64,000 nt of DNA from Arenibacter troitsensis (GTDB lineage Bacteria > Bacteroidota > Bacteroidia > Flavobacteriales > Flavobacteriaceae). Both the position numbers and the translations under genes were made by a program. A model generated the notes under the pieces. The model saw only the letters and a list, made by a program, of their open reading frames with translations. It did not search any database and was not told the DNA's origin. Location: assembly GCF_900177645.1 (NCBI RefSeq), contig NZ_FXAO01000007.1, forward strand, positions 310,241 to 374,240. The letters are read 5' to 3'. Positions 8,016 through 17,071 of the stretch are shown piece after piece. Positions within the stretch are counted from its first letter, which is position 1. Every line of letters begins with the position of its first letter.

Positions 8016-8065
8016 GGGGCACAAATGGAAATCCAACTTATGAAAATTGGTTGGATATTATGTTT
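8016..8065 (+). repeat. Direct repeat, copy 2 of the tRNA tail/terminator
   Basis: A degenerate copy of 6241-6293. The hairpin arms are kept (AATCCAAC / GTTGGAT) but the T run is broken (ATATTATG), so it probably no longer terminates. It may mark an older insertion or duplication end. Confidence 0.6.
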
Positions 8066-8165
8066 ATCGGCCTAGGACTTTGTTAAATGATTCCATTGCA
8101 TACACACTGAACTAAAGGCTGTCTTATTCAATCATTGCGCGTTATAAAAGAAATTATATTTGGAG

Positions 8166-8777
8166 CTATACCGATCTAGAAGTATGTGGATCTTTTTTTA
8201 AAGATTTGAATATTAAGAATAAAACTTGAGGCATTTCCTCTCTTATTGATTGCCTCAGAATCGAAAAGGCTTTGGTGATATGGGCCTCTACCGATTTAAT
8301 AGATACTTGTTTATATTCGGCTATTTCCAAATTGGTGAGTCCATCATGTTTACTCAACATAAATATTTCCCTGCATTTGGGGGGAAGGTTTTGTATGGCC
8401 CTTTTTACTAATTTTATTTTTGCTTCCAAGGCATGGTCATCTTCATTTTCCACCATAGTGGTAAGCGCATCAATATATTTTTTCTCCAAGGGAACTACTA
8501 ATTTCTGTTTGCGATATTCGTCTATAAATTCGTTGTAAACCGATTTATAGAGAAAACTTCTAATTTCAAAATCGGATTTTAACCTATTTCTTTTCTTCCA
8601 AGTACGGATAAAAACATTTTGGACAATGTCTTCAGCGGCTTTCTCATCATTACTAAGGCTATAGGCATAAATACAGAGCTTATGGTGGTAGGTGTCCACT
8701 AGAAACGTATAAGCTTTGGAATCCCCAGATTTTAGAGCTTCTATCAATTCTAAATTGCCAGAATATTTGGTCAACAT
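8166..8777 (-). CDS. FecI-type ECF sigma factor of locus A
   Basis: A 203-residue extracytoplasmic-function sigma factor of the Bacteroidota FecI-like group. Region 2 (about 20-90) includes DEKAAEDIVQNVFIRTWKKR and FEIRSFLYKSVYNEFIDEYR; region 4 (about 130-185) includes LPPKCREIFMLSKHDGLTNL followed by EIAEYKQVSIKSVEAHITKA, a helix-turn-helix. It would direct RNA polymerase to the promoters of the adjacent SusC/SusD locus when released by FecR. Unlike the common sigma-FecR-SusC order, it is transcribed divergently from fecR, with 112 bp between the starts, so the two share one control region. The C-terminal tail (LFLIFKSLKKDP) is slightly extended. Confidence 0.9.
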   Translation of the reverse strand: MLTKYSGNLELIEALKSGDSKAYTFLVDTYHHKLCIYAYSLSNDEKAAEDIVQNVFIRTWKKRNRLKSDFEIRSFLYKSVYNEFIDEYRKQKLVVPLEKKYIDALTTMVENEDDHALEAKIKLVKRAIQNLPPKCREIFMLSKHDGLTNLEIAEYKQVSIKSVEAHITKAFSILRQSIREEMPQVLFLIFKSLKKDPHTSRSV

Positions 8778-8889
8778 ATGGTAATTTGGTAATTATTGGT
8801 GGTTTATTTGGGCAATTTAAAAAAAATATACTAAAAAAGTTAGGGTTATGTAAATTCCATACGTATTAAGTGTAAATGGTACGTTTCTA

Positions 8890-10059
8890 ATGAACGATAA
8901 GCAAGCAAAAGAACTAATAGCCAAATTCCTGATCCAACAAGCCTCGGCCGCTGAGTTGGATGCGCTAATGCTATGGTTGCAAGATGCTAAAAACGAACAA
9001 TTGTTCAGCTCCTATGTCCAAACTAATTATGCCATTGAACACCAAATGAGACAATTTGATCCCAATAGATTAAAAACCAAGTTGCAGCTATTAATGGACG
9101 AAGACATCAAGGCTGTTAAGCGAAAAAAGATCCGTAAGATTATATCTTATTCGGCTGCGGCGGTGGTTACGGTGTTATTGGCCACTGGCTATTTTCTACA
9201 GAACAACAGTTTTAATAAGCCTATAGAAACGACCCCCAGAATAATTAGCAATAATATTAATATAGGGTCCAACAAAGCCACTTTGACGCTGGAAGACGGC
9301 TCTCAAGTTGCCTTGGAAAAAGGGAACACTTATCAAACACCAAATGCAAGCAGTAATGGCGAAGTAATCGTATACGGAGCGGATAAAAGTGATGGGGCAA
9401 GAGCGGTCTTTAACTATTTGACGGTTCCAAGGGGAGGACAGTTTCACCTGGTATTATCCGACGGTACTGAGGTTTGGTTAAATTCCGAATCCCAACTTAA
9501 ATATCCGGTAAACTTTATAAACGGGCAAACTCGCAAAGTAGATTTGGTTTATGGGGAAGGGTACTTCGCTGTTTCACCCAGTACGGAACATGAAGGTGCA
9601 AAGTTTGTAGTTTCCAATCAATCACAGGAAATAGAGGTATTGGGTACCGAATTTAATATTAAGGCCTATAAAGACGAAGCAAATATATATACCACCTTGG
9701 TAGAGGGCAAGGTTGTCCTTAACACGGAAACTGCTAAAAGAGTCCTGCAACCGTCGCAACAGCTAAATCTAAATCTTTATGATAACAGTATGGAAGTGGC
9801 TACCGTTAATGTTTATAACGAGATTTCGTGGAAAGATGGCGTTTTTAGTTTTAGAAGAAAGCCCCTTGTGGAGATTATGAAGGTGTTGTCCCGCTGGTAT
9901 GATATGGACGTTATTTTTGAGGATCCAGAGTTGGAAAAAGCGGGGTTTAACGGGGTACTTGATAAAGATCAGAAAATAGAAGACATATTGAATACAATTA
10001 AAAATTTCAAGGTAATTGAAGATTATGAAATAGTTAATAAAACTATTCTCTTAAAATAA
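8890..10059 (+). CDS. FecR-family anti-sigma factor
   Basis: A 389-residue inner-membrane signal transducer. The N-terminal cytoplasmic part (1-80) resembles the sigma-binding region (LIAKFLIQQASAAELDALML). One membrane helix follows at about 86-105 (ISYSAAAVVTVLLATGYFLQ), then the periplasmic FecR domain (about 165-270, FNYLTVPRGGQFHLVLSDGT, VWLNSESQLKYP, GEGYFAVSP, VLGTEFNIKAY) and a C-terminal DUF4974 domain (about 315-389, FSFRRKPLVEIMKVLSRWYD). It should receive a signal from the STN domain of the downstream SusC and hand it to the divergent sigma factor. It lies 109 bp upstream of susC, with a hairpin between them. Confidence 0.92.
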   Translation: MNDKQAKELIAKFLIQQASAAELDALMLWLQDAKNEQLFSSYVQTNYAIEHQMRQFDPNRLKTKLQLLMDEDIKAVKRKKIRKIISYSAAAVVTVLLATGYFLQNNSFNKPIETTPRIISNNINIGSNKATLTLEDGSQVALEKGNTYQTPNASSNGEVIVYGADKSDGARAVFNYLTVPRGGQFHLVLSDGTEVWLNSESQLKYPVNFINGQTRKVDLVYGEGYFAVSPSTEHEGAKFVVSNQSQEIEVLGTEFNIKAYKDEANIYTTLVEGKVVLNTETAKRVLQPSQQLNLNLYDNSMEVATVNVYNEISWKDGVFSFRRKPLVEIMKVLSRWYDMDVIFEDPELEKAGFNGVLDKDQKIEDILNTIKNFKVIEDYEIVNKTILLK

Positions 10060-10074
10060 AATAGAATTAATAAA

Positions 10075-10122
10075 AAAGGGAGCGAAGGAGAACATTTAGC
10101 GGTGCATCAACTTCGTCCCTTT
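10075..10122 (+). other. Hairpin between fecR and susC
   Basis: AAAGGGA (10075-10081) and CGAAG (10083-10087) pair with CTTCG (10111-10115) and TCCCTTT (10116-10122), giving a 12-bp stem with one bulged G and a 23-nt loop. There is no clear T run after it, so it may be an mRNA processing or stabilising element or an attenuator that sets a lower fecR than susC level rather than a plain terminator. Confidence 0.5.
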
Positions 10123-10168
10123 AGACTGTATTACTTAAACCAATGTTTAACCAATACCATGTAAATTT

Positions 10169-13100
10169 ATGAAAATTAAATTAATTAAGTCCCGGTCATT
10201 CGTCCGATGGCGAATGCTAATTATGATGATGAGAACCTTTATTTTTCTATTGTGTACAACCGTTTTTGGGATAACGACTGAAAAGTCATTTTCTCAAGAA
10301 AAAATAACAATAGACGTGGATAAAGTAGTCTCTGTAGATGAGGTTTTTGATATTATTCAAAACCAGACCAAGTATCGTTTTATATATCCAGTCGATCTGT
10401 TTGCAGATGCTCCTCAAGTACAATTGAAGAAAGGAGAGATTGCAGTGGATGAGCTTTTAAAACAAAGTTTGTCCAAGAGTCCGGTAGAATTTGACCTGTC
10501 CCGAAAAAATCGTATTGTGATTAAGGAATGGCATGCCGATACAGGGCCTGCCGAAGAAGTGTTGTCGCAACAACAATTCGAAGTTTCGGGTACGGTAACG
10601 GATCAGGCGGGTCAACCCTTGCCAGGGGCAAATATTGTTGAAAAAGGAACAGCCAATGGGGTTACCGCAGATTTTGATGGGAATTTTTCTATAGATGTTG
10701 CCAACGAAAAGGCAATTTTAGTAGTTTCTTACATTGGTTATGCTACGAAAGAAGTTCCCATTAATGGGGAGTTCAATATCAATGTTGTGCTGGAGGAAAG
10801 TGCTGCTGGCCTTGAGGAGGTAGTTGTAGTTGGTTATGGAGCGGTACAACGGAAAGATTTAACCACTTCCATTTCAACGGTTAAGGCAGAGGAAATATCA
10901 AAAATAACTACCGCTTCCTTTGATCAGGCGCTTAAAGGTATGGCTCCGGGATTATTTATTGCGCAATCTCAAGGTGCTCCAGGAGCCCAGCCGGACATAA
11001 GAATTAGGGGAACTAATTCGATTTCTGCGGGTACTGCCCCTTTGTATGTAATAGATGGACTGGTAATTCCAAACAATAGTGGTTCGGCAAATGCGTTTGA
11101 TGTGGATCAGGCAACACCGGGTGCAACGAATATATTTGCTACAATAAATCCGGACGACATTGAGTCGATTGAGGTATTAAAAGATGCCGCAGCTACTGCA
11201 ATCTATGGCGCAAGAGGAAGTAATGGAGTGATTATCGTAAATACTAAAAGAGGTAAGTCTGGCCAAGCTAAGATTAATTTTGACTATTATACGGCTCTAG
11301 CCAACATTTCCAAAGATTACCCTTTAACCAATGCGGTTCAATACATTACTATAGCCAATAGATATACTGATGCCAACGGTGCAAATCGATTGTTTACGGA
11401 TGCAGACTTGGAAAATTATTCAGGTACAGGAGGTACCGATTGGCAAAATGCAGTTTTTAGAACTGCCATAACTCAGAATTTTTCCCTTTCAGCATCAGGG
11501 GGTACTGATAAATTTTCATACTTCCTATCCAGCTCGTATTATGATGAAGAAGGGATAGTTATAGATAATGATTTGAGTAGATTTTCAATTAGGGCAAATT
11601 TGGATGCTACACTCGGAAAATTCAAACTTGGAAATAGTATGACTGCCTCGTATACAACCAACAATGATATTCCATATGGAATAGACCGTAATCCACAGGC
11701 AGGTCCTGCAGTTATTTCCAGTGTTTTGCAAATGCCTCCTACAGATCCCATTTTTAATGCGGATGGGACATACTTTGTATTTCCAACAAGGTCATCTGGG
11801 GCTATAACAAATCCTGTAGCTATTGCAAAAACTCAGGAAATACAGTATAAGACACTAAGAAGTTTGGGCAATTTCTTTTTGGAATATACAATTTTTGACG
11901 ATTTGAAAATACGCTCAAGTTTAGGATATGATATTTTTTCTAGAAGTGATGGAGTTTACTTTCCTAAGGAGACTACGTTATTAGGAAGTGAGTTGGGAGG
12001 GGTAGCCAGAAGGGCGAGTACTTTAAATCTGACCTGGTTAAACGAGAACACCTTAAGCTATAATAAAGAATTTGGAAATCATAAGGTTAACGCCGTTATT
12101 GGTACAACTTTTCAAGGAAATCATTTAGAGGGTGTTTTTGCTGGGTCTTCCAATTTTGTTACCGACGGGTTTAAGTCTTTTAACCTTGAGGCGGGAGCAT
12201 CGGATTTACCTCCAGGGTCAATCCTTCAAGAATGGCAAGTCTCTTCATTTTTGGGTAGGGTGGCATATGATTATAAATCAAGATACTTATTAACTTTTTC
12301 TGGTCGATATGATGGTTCATCAAGGTTGGGACCTAACGATCGTTATGATTTTTTTCCAGCCGTCTCTGGTGCGTGGAGAATAAGTGATGAACCTTTTTTC
12401 GAAGGCATATCAAATAAAATAGATTATTTGAAACTTAGGGCTAGTTATGGAGTAGGAGGTAACGATCAAATTGGTAATTATGCTTCCTTTCCAAGTTTTA
12501 GCACAACTTCTGTGCAATTTGGAAGCACGTCGTCTACTGGGGTGATTCCAGGCAGTTTTGGCAATCAGGATATTAAATGGGAACGAACGACACAGTTGGA
12601 TATTGGCCTGGATGCAACCTTTTTTAATAATGTCTTAAGTCTTACAGCTGATTATTACGACAAAACGACTACAGACTTGTTGGCTCCAAGGGTATTGGCT
12701 TCTGAATCAGGTTTTTCTAACATTACGGTTAATGCGGGTGAGATTAAGAATAGTGGCTTTGAATTGGAGGTTGGAAGCACTTTTAACCTAGGTGAGTTCG
12801 CAGTGGACCTAAATGCTAACGCTTCCTTTGAGAAGAATAAGTTCATAAGTCTAGGAGAGTTTAATCAGGCAGATACATTACGAACAGGTAATACAGCAAG
12901 AATTGTTGGCAAGCCTTTGGGAACTTGGTTTATCCCGCAGTTCAAAGGTATATATCAAATAGGGCAAGAGGCAGAGGCAGCGATTTATAATAAAGAAGTA
13001 GGAGATCCTATTATCGAAGATATAAATGGAGATGGGCAGATAATTCCATTGGATGATTTTAGGGCAACTGATTTAAGTGCTCCCAACAAGTACTTTGGAT

Positions 13101-13549
13101 TTAACGGTAATGTTCGCTATGAAGGGTGGGATTTAGGCTTTTTCTTTCAAGGAGCCTTCGGTCATAGAATTTATAATAGGGATTTTGCGGAAAGAGGCTA
13201 TAGAATTAATCAAGGTCTTAGTAACTTTTATACGTCTTTATTAGATGCGTGGACTCCTCAAAATCCAAGTAATACTATTCCCAGATTGAATGCAAATATA
13301 AATCACCTAGTTCATTCTGGGACTGTTCAAAAAGCAGATTACATTAGACTTCAAAATGTAACAATAGGATACAATTTCGATAAAAGGGTTTTAGATAAAC
13401 TAAATGTTTCAAAATTACGATTGTATTTGAGTGGACAGAATCTTGCCACATTCACAAAGTATGACGGATTAAATCCTGAGGCGTTTAATGACAATGGATC
13501 CTATCCATTGAGTCGCACTTATAGAATTGGAGTTAATATTAGTTTATAA
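10169..13549 (+). CDS. SusC-type TonB-dependent transporter with STN signalling domain (locus A)
   Basis: A 1,126-residue outer-membrane importer for oligosaccharides, paired with SusD. Order: signal sequence (to about 43, ending TTEKSFSQ); STN domain (about 45-115, ITIDVDKVVSVDEVFDIIQN), which contacts FecR; carboxypeptidase-regulatory-like domain (about 130-215, VSGTVTDQAGQPLPGANIVE); the LEEVVVVGYG segment typical before the plug; plug (to about 360, IRIRGTNSISAGTAPLYVID, IESIEVLKDAAATAIYGARG, SNGVIIVNTKRG); then a 22-strand barrel ending in a Phe/aromatic-rich C-terminus (LSRTYRIGVNISL). The STN domain marks it as a transducer for the FecR/sigma pair upstream. susD follows after 11 bp. 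Confidence 0.95.
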   Translation: MKIKLIKSRSFVRWRMLIMMMRTFIFLLCTTVFGITTEKSFSQEKITIDVDKVVSVDEVFDIIQNQTKYRFIYPVDLFADAPQVQLKKGEIAVDELLKQSLSKSPVEFDLSRKNRIVIKEWHADTGPAEEVLSQQQFEVSGTVTDQAGQPLPGANIVEKGTANGVTADFDGNFSIDVANEKAILVVSYIGYATKEVPINGEFNINVVLEESAAGLEEVVVVGYGAVQRKDLTTSISTVKAEEISKITTASFDQALKGMAPGLFIAQSQGAPGAQPDIRIRGTNSISAGTAPLYVIDGLVIPNNSGSANAFDVDQATPGATNIFATINPDDIESIEVLKDAAATAIYGARGSNGVIIVNTKRGKSGQAKINFDYYTALANISKDYPLTNAVQYITIANRYTDANGANRLFTDADLENYSGTGGTDWQNAVFRTAITQNFSLSASGGTDKFSYFLSSSYYDEEGIVIDNDLSRFSIRANLDATLGKFKLGNSMTASYTTNNDIPYGIDRNPQAGPAVISSVLQMPPTDPIFNADGTYFVFPTRSSGAITNPVAIAKTQEIQYKTLRSLGNFFLEYTIFDDLKIRSSLGYDIFSRSDGVYFPKETTLLGSELGGVARRASTLNLTWLNENTLSYNKEFGNHKVNAVIGTTFQGNHLEGVFAGSSNFVTDGFKSFNLEAGASDLPPGSILQEWQVSSFLGRVAYDYKSRYLLTFSGRYDGSSRLGPNDRYDFFPAVSGAWRISDEPFFEGISNKIDYLKLRASYGVGGNDQIGNYASFPSFSTTSVQFGSTSSTGVIPGSFGNQDIKWERTTQLDIGLDATFFNNVLSLTADYYDKTTTDLLAPRVLASESGFSNITVNAGEIKNSGFELEVGSTFNLGEFAVDLNANASFEKNKFISLGEFNQADTLRTGNTARIVGKPLGTWFIPQFKGIYQIGQEAEAAIYNKEVGDPIIEDINGDGQIIPLDDFRATDLSAPNKYFGFNGNVRYEGWDLGFFFQGAFGHRIYNRDFAERGYRINQGLSNFYTSLLDAWTPQNPSNTIPRLNANINHLVHSGTVQKADYIRLQNVTIGYNFDKRVLDKLNVSKLRLYLSGQNLATFTKYDGLNPEAFNDNGSYPLSRTYRIGVNISL

Positions 13550-13560
13550 ATAAAATAAAA

Positions 13561-15057
13561 ATGAAAAAATATATAATTATTACTAGATCGTTCTTAACAT
13601 ATATATTGATATTCTCTTTTTTTGGTTGTGATAATTTTTTGGAGACGGAGCCAAGAAGTTTTATCAATCCATCTTCTTTTTTTAATACAGAATCAGATGC
13701 GGAAGCCGCAGTTTTGGGAGGGTATAGAACTTTTGGATCGGGAATTTCTGGCTCTTTTGGTTGGCATCAGGATTTTCAGTTGGCTGCCATGTCCGACGAT
13801 TTTACTGTTAGACCATTGGCGAATCCCAATGATGTAGATAGAAATGCTAAATTTATCGATTTTAACCCTACACGCGGACCACAGAATTTATATTATCAAG
13901 TGGGGGCGATTAATACGTTTAGCTGGTCCATTGACGGAATATCGGGAATGCCTGAATTTCCCAATAAGCAGGCATTAATTGCCGAATCAAAATTTCTTCG
14001 GGCCTACAATTACTTTATTATGGTACAGCTATTCGGTGGTGTTTCAATCATTGATAAAGCTTTGGAAACACCTGAGGAAGCTTCAAATATACCAAGAGGC
14101 ACTGTTGATGAAGTTTATGATTTGATTGTTGGTGACTTAATAACCGGAAGTGAAGAATTACCGGAAACATCCCCCCAACCTGGACGTCCCTCCAAGTACA
14201 CAGCTATGGCATTATTAGCCAAGGTTTATTTAACTAAAGGCGAATGGGCAGATGCTGCTTCTTGGGCAAAGAGGGTGATTAATGAAAGTGATAGGGAATT
14301 ATTACCATCTATTTGGCATGTATTTGACGATTCCAACGAAAATAATCAAGAGTCATTATTTGAAATTCAATACGAAATTGAATTACAAAGAGCGAACCAA
14401 GTAGGTAATTGGCCTAGGGGTATAGGTGCCAACGCTGATAAAGATTATTTTCTTGGTCCAAATTGGGGAGGTGTATATATTGCATCAGAAGATTTGATTT
14501 CTGATTTTGAGCAAGGTGATGAAAGAAGAAATATGATTGCGACAGAGGTCTCCAATGCCGCTGGAGAAGTCCTTACCTTCAATGCCGATGGTACAACCCC
14601 CAATTATAGTATAAAAAGAACACCTAGTGCCTATATCAATGGACTTGAATCTAATAACAATAGCAGCTATAATTTTATTGCACTTCGGTTAGCTGAAGTC
14701 TATTTAATAGCTGCAGAAGCGGAAAATGAGGTAAACGGTCCGGGTTCTGCCCTACAATATATCAACCCAGTTCGTAATAGAGCCGGATTAAGTAATATAG
14801 AAGTAACTAATCCCGTAGTATCGTCGGATAAAAGTGCTTTTAGGTCTGCGGTAAGAAAGGAACGTAGAACCGAGCTTTTTGACGAAAGGGTACGCTATTT
14901 CGACTTATTACGTTGGGGCACTCTGGTAGAGCGTGTTTTGGCAGTAACTCCAGATGCACAAATACAACCTCATCATGTTTTGTTTCCAATTCCTCAAGAT
15001 GTATTTGAAAGAAATGATGGTATGAATGCAGCAACTGATCAAAACCCGGGATACTAA
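13561..15057 (+). CDS. SusD-family glycan-binding lipoprotein (locus A)
   Basis: A 498-residue surface lipoprotein that would cap the SusC barrel and bind its glycan. The signal peptide ends in a lipobox (LIFSFFGC, Cys about 22), then NFLETEPRSFINPSSFFNTE, the usual SusD N-terminus with an entry for the TPR-rich helical body. The SusD signature segments RNRAGLSNI, RKERRTELFDERVRYFDLLR and the C-terminal FPIPQDVFERN...DQNPGY are present. It follows susC by 11 bp and precedes a sulfatase by 57 bp, so the three are probably co-transcribed. The binding specificity cannot be read from sequence. Confidence 0.95.
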   Translation: MKKYIIITRSFLTYILIFSFFGCDNFLETEPRSFINPSSFFNTESDAEAAVLGGYRTFGSGISGSFGWHQDFQLAAMSDDFTVRPLANPNDVDRNAKFIDFNPTRGPQNLYYQVGAINTFSWSIDGISGMPEFPNKQALIAESKFLRAYNYFIMVQLFGGVSIIDKALETPEEASNIPRGTVDEVYDLIVGDLITGSEELPETSPQPGRPSKYTAMALLAKVYLTKGEWADAASWAKRVINESDRELLPSIWHVFDDSNENNQESLFEIQYEIELQRANQVGNWPRGIGANADKDYFLGPNWGGVYIASEDLISDFEQGDERRNMIATEVSNAAGEVLTFNADGTTPNYSIKRTPSAYINGLESNNNSSYNFIALRLAEVYLIAAEAENEVNGPGSALQYINPVRNRAGLSNIEVTNPVVSSDKSAFRSAVRKERRTELFDERVRYFDLLRWGTLVERVLAVTPDAQIQPHHVLFPIPQDVFERNDGMNAATDQNPGY

Positions 15058-15114
15058 AATGATTTTCGGTCAAGAAATTCTTTTAAATAAGAATCTGATA
15101 CTAATTAATCAAAA

Positions 15115-16563
15115 ATGGTGTTAATGAGGTCAATCTATTTCAGGAAAATTACTCCAATATTCATTTGTTTTTTTCTTTTCGCTTGCGAAGAAAGAGAGAA
15201 ACATAATACAGTGAATAAAGAAGATGTCGCAGGGCTGCCCAATATAATTATTTTGCTGGCCGATGATTTGGGTTATGGGGATTTATCAATTTACGGAAGT
15301 CAATCTATTGAGACCCCAAACATAGATGCGTTAGCGCGCGAAGGTATGAGGTTCAGCCAATTCTATTCGGGTTCGGCAGTCTGTTCTCCTTCTAGAGCAT
15401 GTCTTCTGACTGGGAAATATCCTTTACGTTATGATATTCGACAACATTTTAATGATAATGAAGAACATCTTCCAGAAACTTCTATAACACTTCCAAAACT
15501 ATTAAGGGATAATGGGTATAAAACTGTACACATTGGCAAATGGCATTTAGGGGGGTTAAGGCCAATTGACTTCGAAGCTCGAGCTGCAGGTAATACGGCG
15601 AATCCCGGACCATTACAGCATGGTTTCGATCACTATTTGACCAGTATTGAGGGTGCTCCTACTAGGCCAAAATTAATTAAAGAAAGAAAATTGTACAGGG
15701 AGGGAGGTAAATATATGATAAGAAACGACAGGCGAGCAGATACCATAAATAAGCATTGGACAGAAATAAAAGTGGACGAGGCGATTTCTAAAATCGACAT
15801 CTATCAAAATGAAAATGCACCTTTTTTTATTAATCTTTGGTTCGATGTGCCACATACTCCTTATGAACCGGCCCCTGAACCCCATTTGTCGAAATACAAA
15901 AAACTTGGTGCCACAGGTGATCAATTATACTTTAGGTCTATGGTATCACATTTAGATGCCAATATAGGTAGATTGATCTCCTATTTGAAGGAAAAGGGAA
16001 TTTTTGAAAATACTATAATTCTATTTACTTCAGATAATGGTCCAGCTTTTCAGGGAAGCCCAGGACCATTTTCAGGTGGTAAAACTGATTTACATGAAGG
16101 AGGATTGCGTGTTCCCATGTTAGCTGTCTGGAAGGGTAGGATTCCAGAAAATACCCATTCATTCAATACCTTACACATGGCGGATATTTTGCCGACCTTG
16201 GCAGATGCTGTCGGAATTAATATAGATAATCTTGAAATAGATGGAATTAGTGCGTTGCCACTTCTTGAAAATAATAATTATGTGGAACGAGAAGCCCTTT
16301 ATTGGCAAATGGACCTCTATAAAGGTTTTCAAAATCAAGGACCTAAACCGCTTCCTTATGCAACTTCGGGTATAGTTCAGGGAAAGTGGAAAATGTTAAT
16401 GGACAGTACTGGGCCAGCAGCGCTTTACGATTTGGCGCAGGATCATCGCGAGCTATATAATCTTAAGGGCAAGCATCCCTTTGTCGAGAAGGAACTCTCG
16501 TCAAAATTAGAGGACTTCTTAATGGCTAAAAGGGACACCACTGGATTTATTGAAATTAAATAA
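15115..16563 (+). CDS. S1-family sulfatase lipoprotein
   Basis: A 482-residue formylglycine sulfatase that would remove sulfate esters from a carbohydrate. The lipobox (FICFFLFAC, Cys about 24) suggests membrane anchoring. Metal-site start ADDLGYGDLS (about 50), catalytic motif CSPSRACLLTG (Cys about 93, to be converted to formylglycine), the KWHLGG segment (about 145), HTPYEPAPEPH (about 250) and TSDNGP (about 305) are all in family order. It ends with the family C-terminal segment (LYDLAQDHRELYNLKGKHP). It is third in the susCD operon; a terminator follows about 200 bp later. Two in-frame ATGs (15115, 15124) are possible starts. The S1 subfamily was not assigned. Confidence 0.92.
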   Translation: MVLMRSIYFRKITPIFICFFLFACEEREKHNTVNKEDVAGLPNIIILLADDLGYGDLSIYGSQSIETPNIDALAREGMRFSQFYSGSAVCSPSRACLLTGKYPLRYDIRQHFNDNEEHLPETSITLPKLLRDNGYKTVHIGKWHLGGLRPIDFEARAAGNTANPGPLQHGFDHYLTSIEGAPTRPKLIKERKLYREGGKYMIRNDRRADTINKHWTEIKVDEAISKIDIYQNENAPFFINLWFDVPHTPYEPAPEPHLSKYKKLGATGDQLYFRSMVSHLDANIGRLISYLKEKGIFENTIILFTSDNGPAFQGSPGPFSGGKTDLHEGGLRVPMLAVWKGRIPENTHSFNTLHMADILPTLADAVGINIDNLEIDGISALPLLENNNYVEREALYWQMDLYKGFQNQGPKPLPYATSGIVQGKWKMLMDSTGPAALYDLAQDHRELYNLKGKHPFVEKELSSKLEDFLMAKRDTTGFIEIK

Positions 16564-17071
16564 TTGCCGTGGTGTCAAAACTTGAGTGTAATTATTGGTT
16601 TGATTTTTAGTTTAAAAAGTTCTATGTTACAAAAAGGTATAAATTCGATATAAAGGAAATTACTTCCCACTCACTGGTTAATATAATTCAACATGAGGTA
16701 GGAGAAAGTATTCAAAATGCATGTTTGAGTTAATTGAGTCGGTTACTTAATCTCTTTTAAAAAGGGCAGACCCAATTGTCTGCCCTTTTTTGCCTCCTAA
16801 TCCTTATTTCTGTACCTGCCAAGTTTAGGCATTACCTGGGTAGTATAAGGGGTTTTTCCATATCGTTAGATTTTTTTAATGTCGTGAAAAATTTATCAAA
16901 ATATAGCGTTAAACTCATGGTCTAAGCAAAAAACGTACCACTAGTGGTGCTTTTACTAGTGGCAACATCAATATCCTTTATCTATTTTTAAAAGTTTTAA
17001 AAATGATTTTTTTAGAAAAGTCTAGGGATTCATAAATGCAAATTAAACACCATCTAAAGTTTTTTATACAT
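16564..17071 (+). other. Intergenic stretch with terminator; likely promoter of the second sulfatase block
   Basis: It contains the terminator at 16759-16792 and then about 280 bp of AT-rich DNA before the next sulfatase start. A separate promoter for the downstream genes is likely here, but I cannot place its boxes with confidence. Confidence 0.4.
16759..16792 (+). terminator. Rho-independent terminator closing the susC-susD-sulfatase unit
   Basis: AAAAGGGCAGA and TCTGCCCTTTT form a perfect stem with an 8-nt loop (CCCAATTG) followed by TTTT. Confidence 0.85.
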
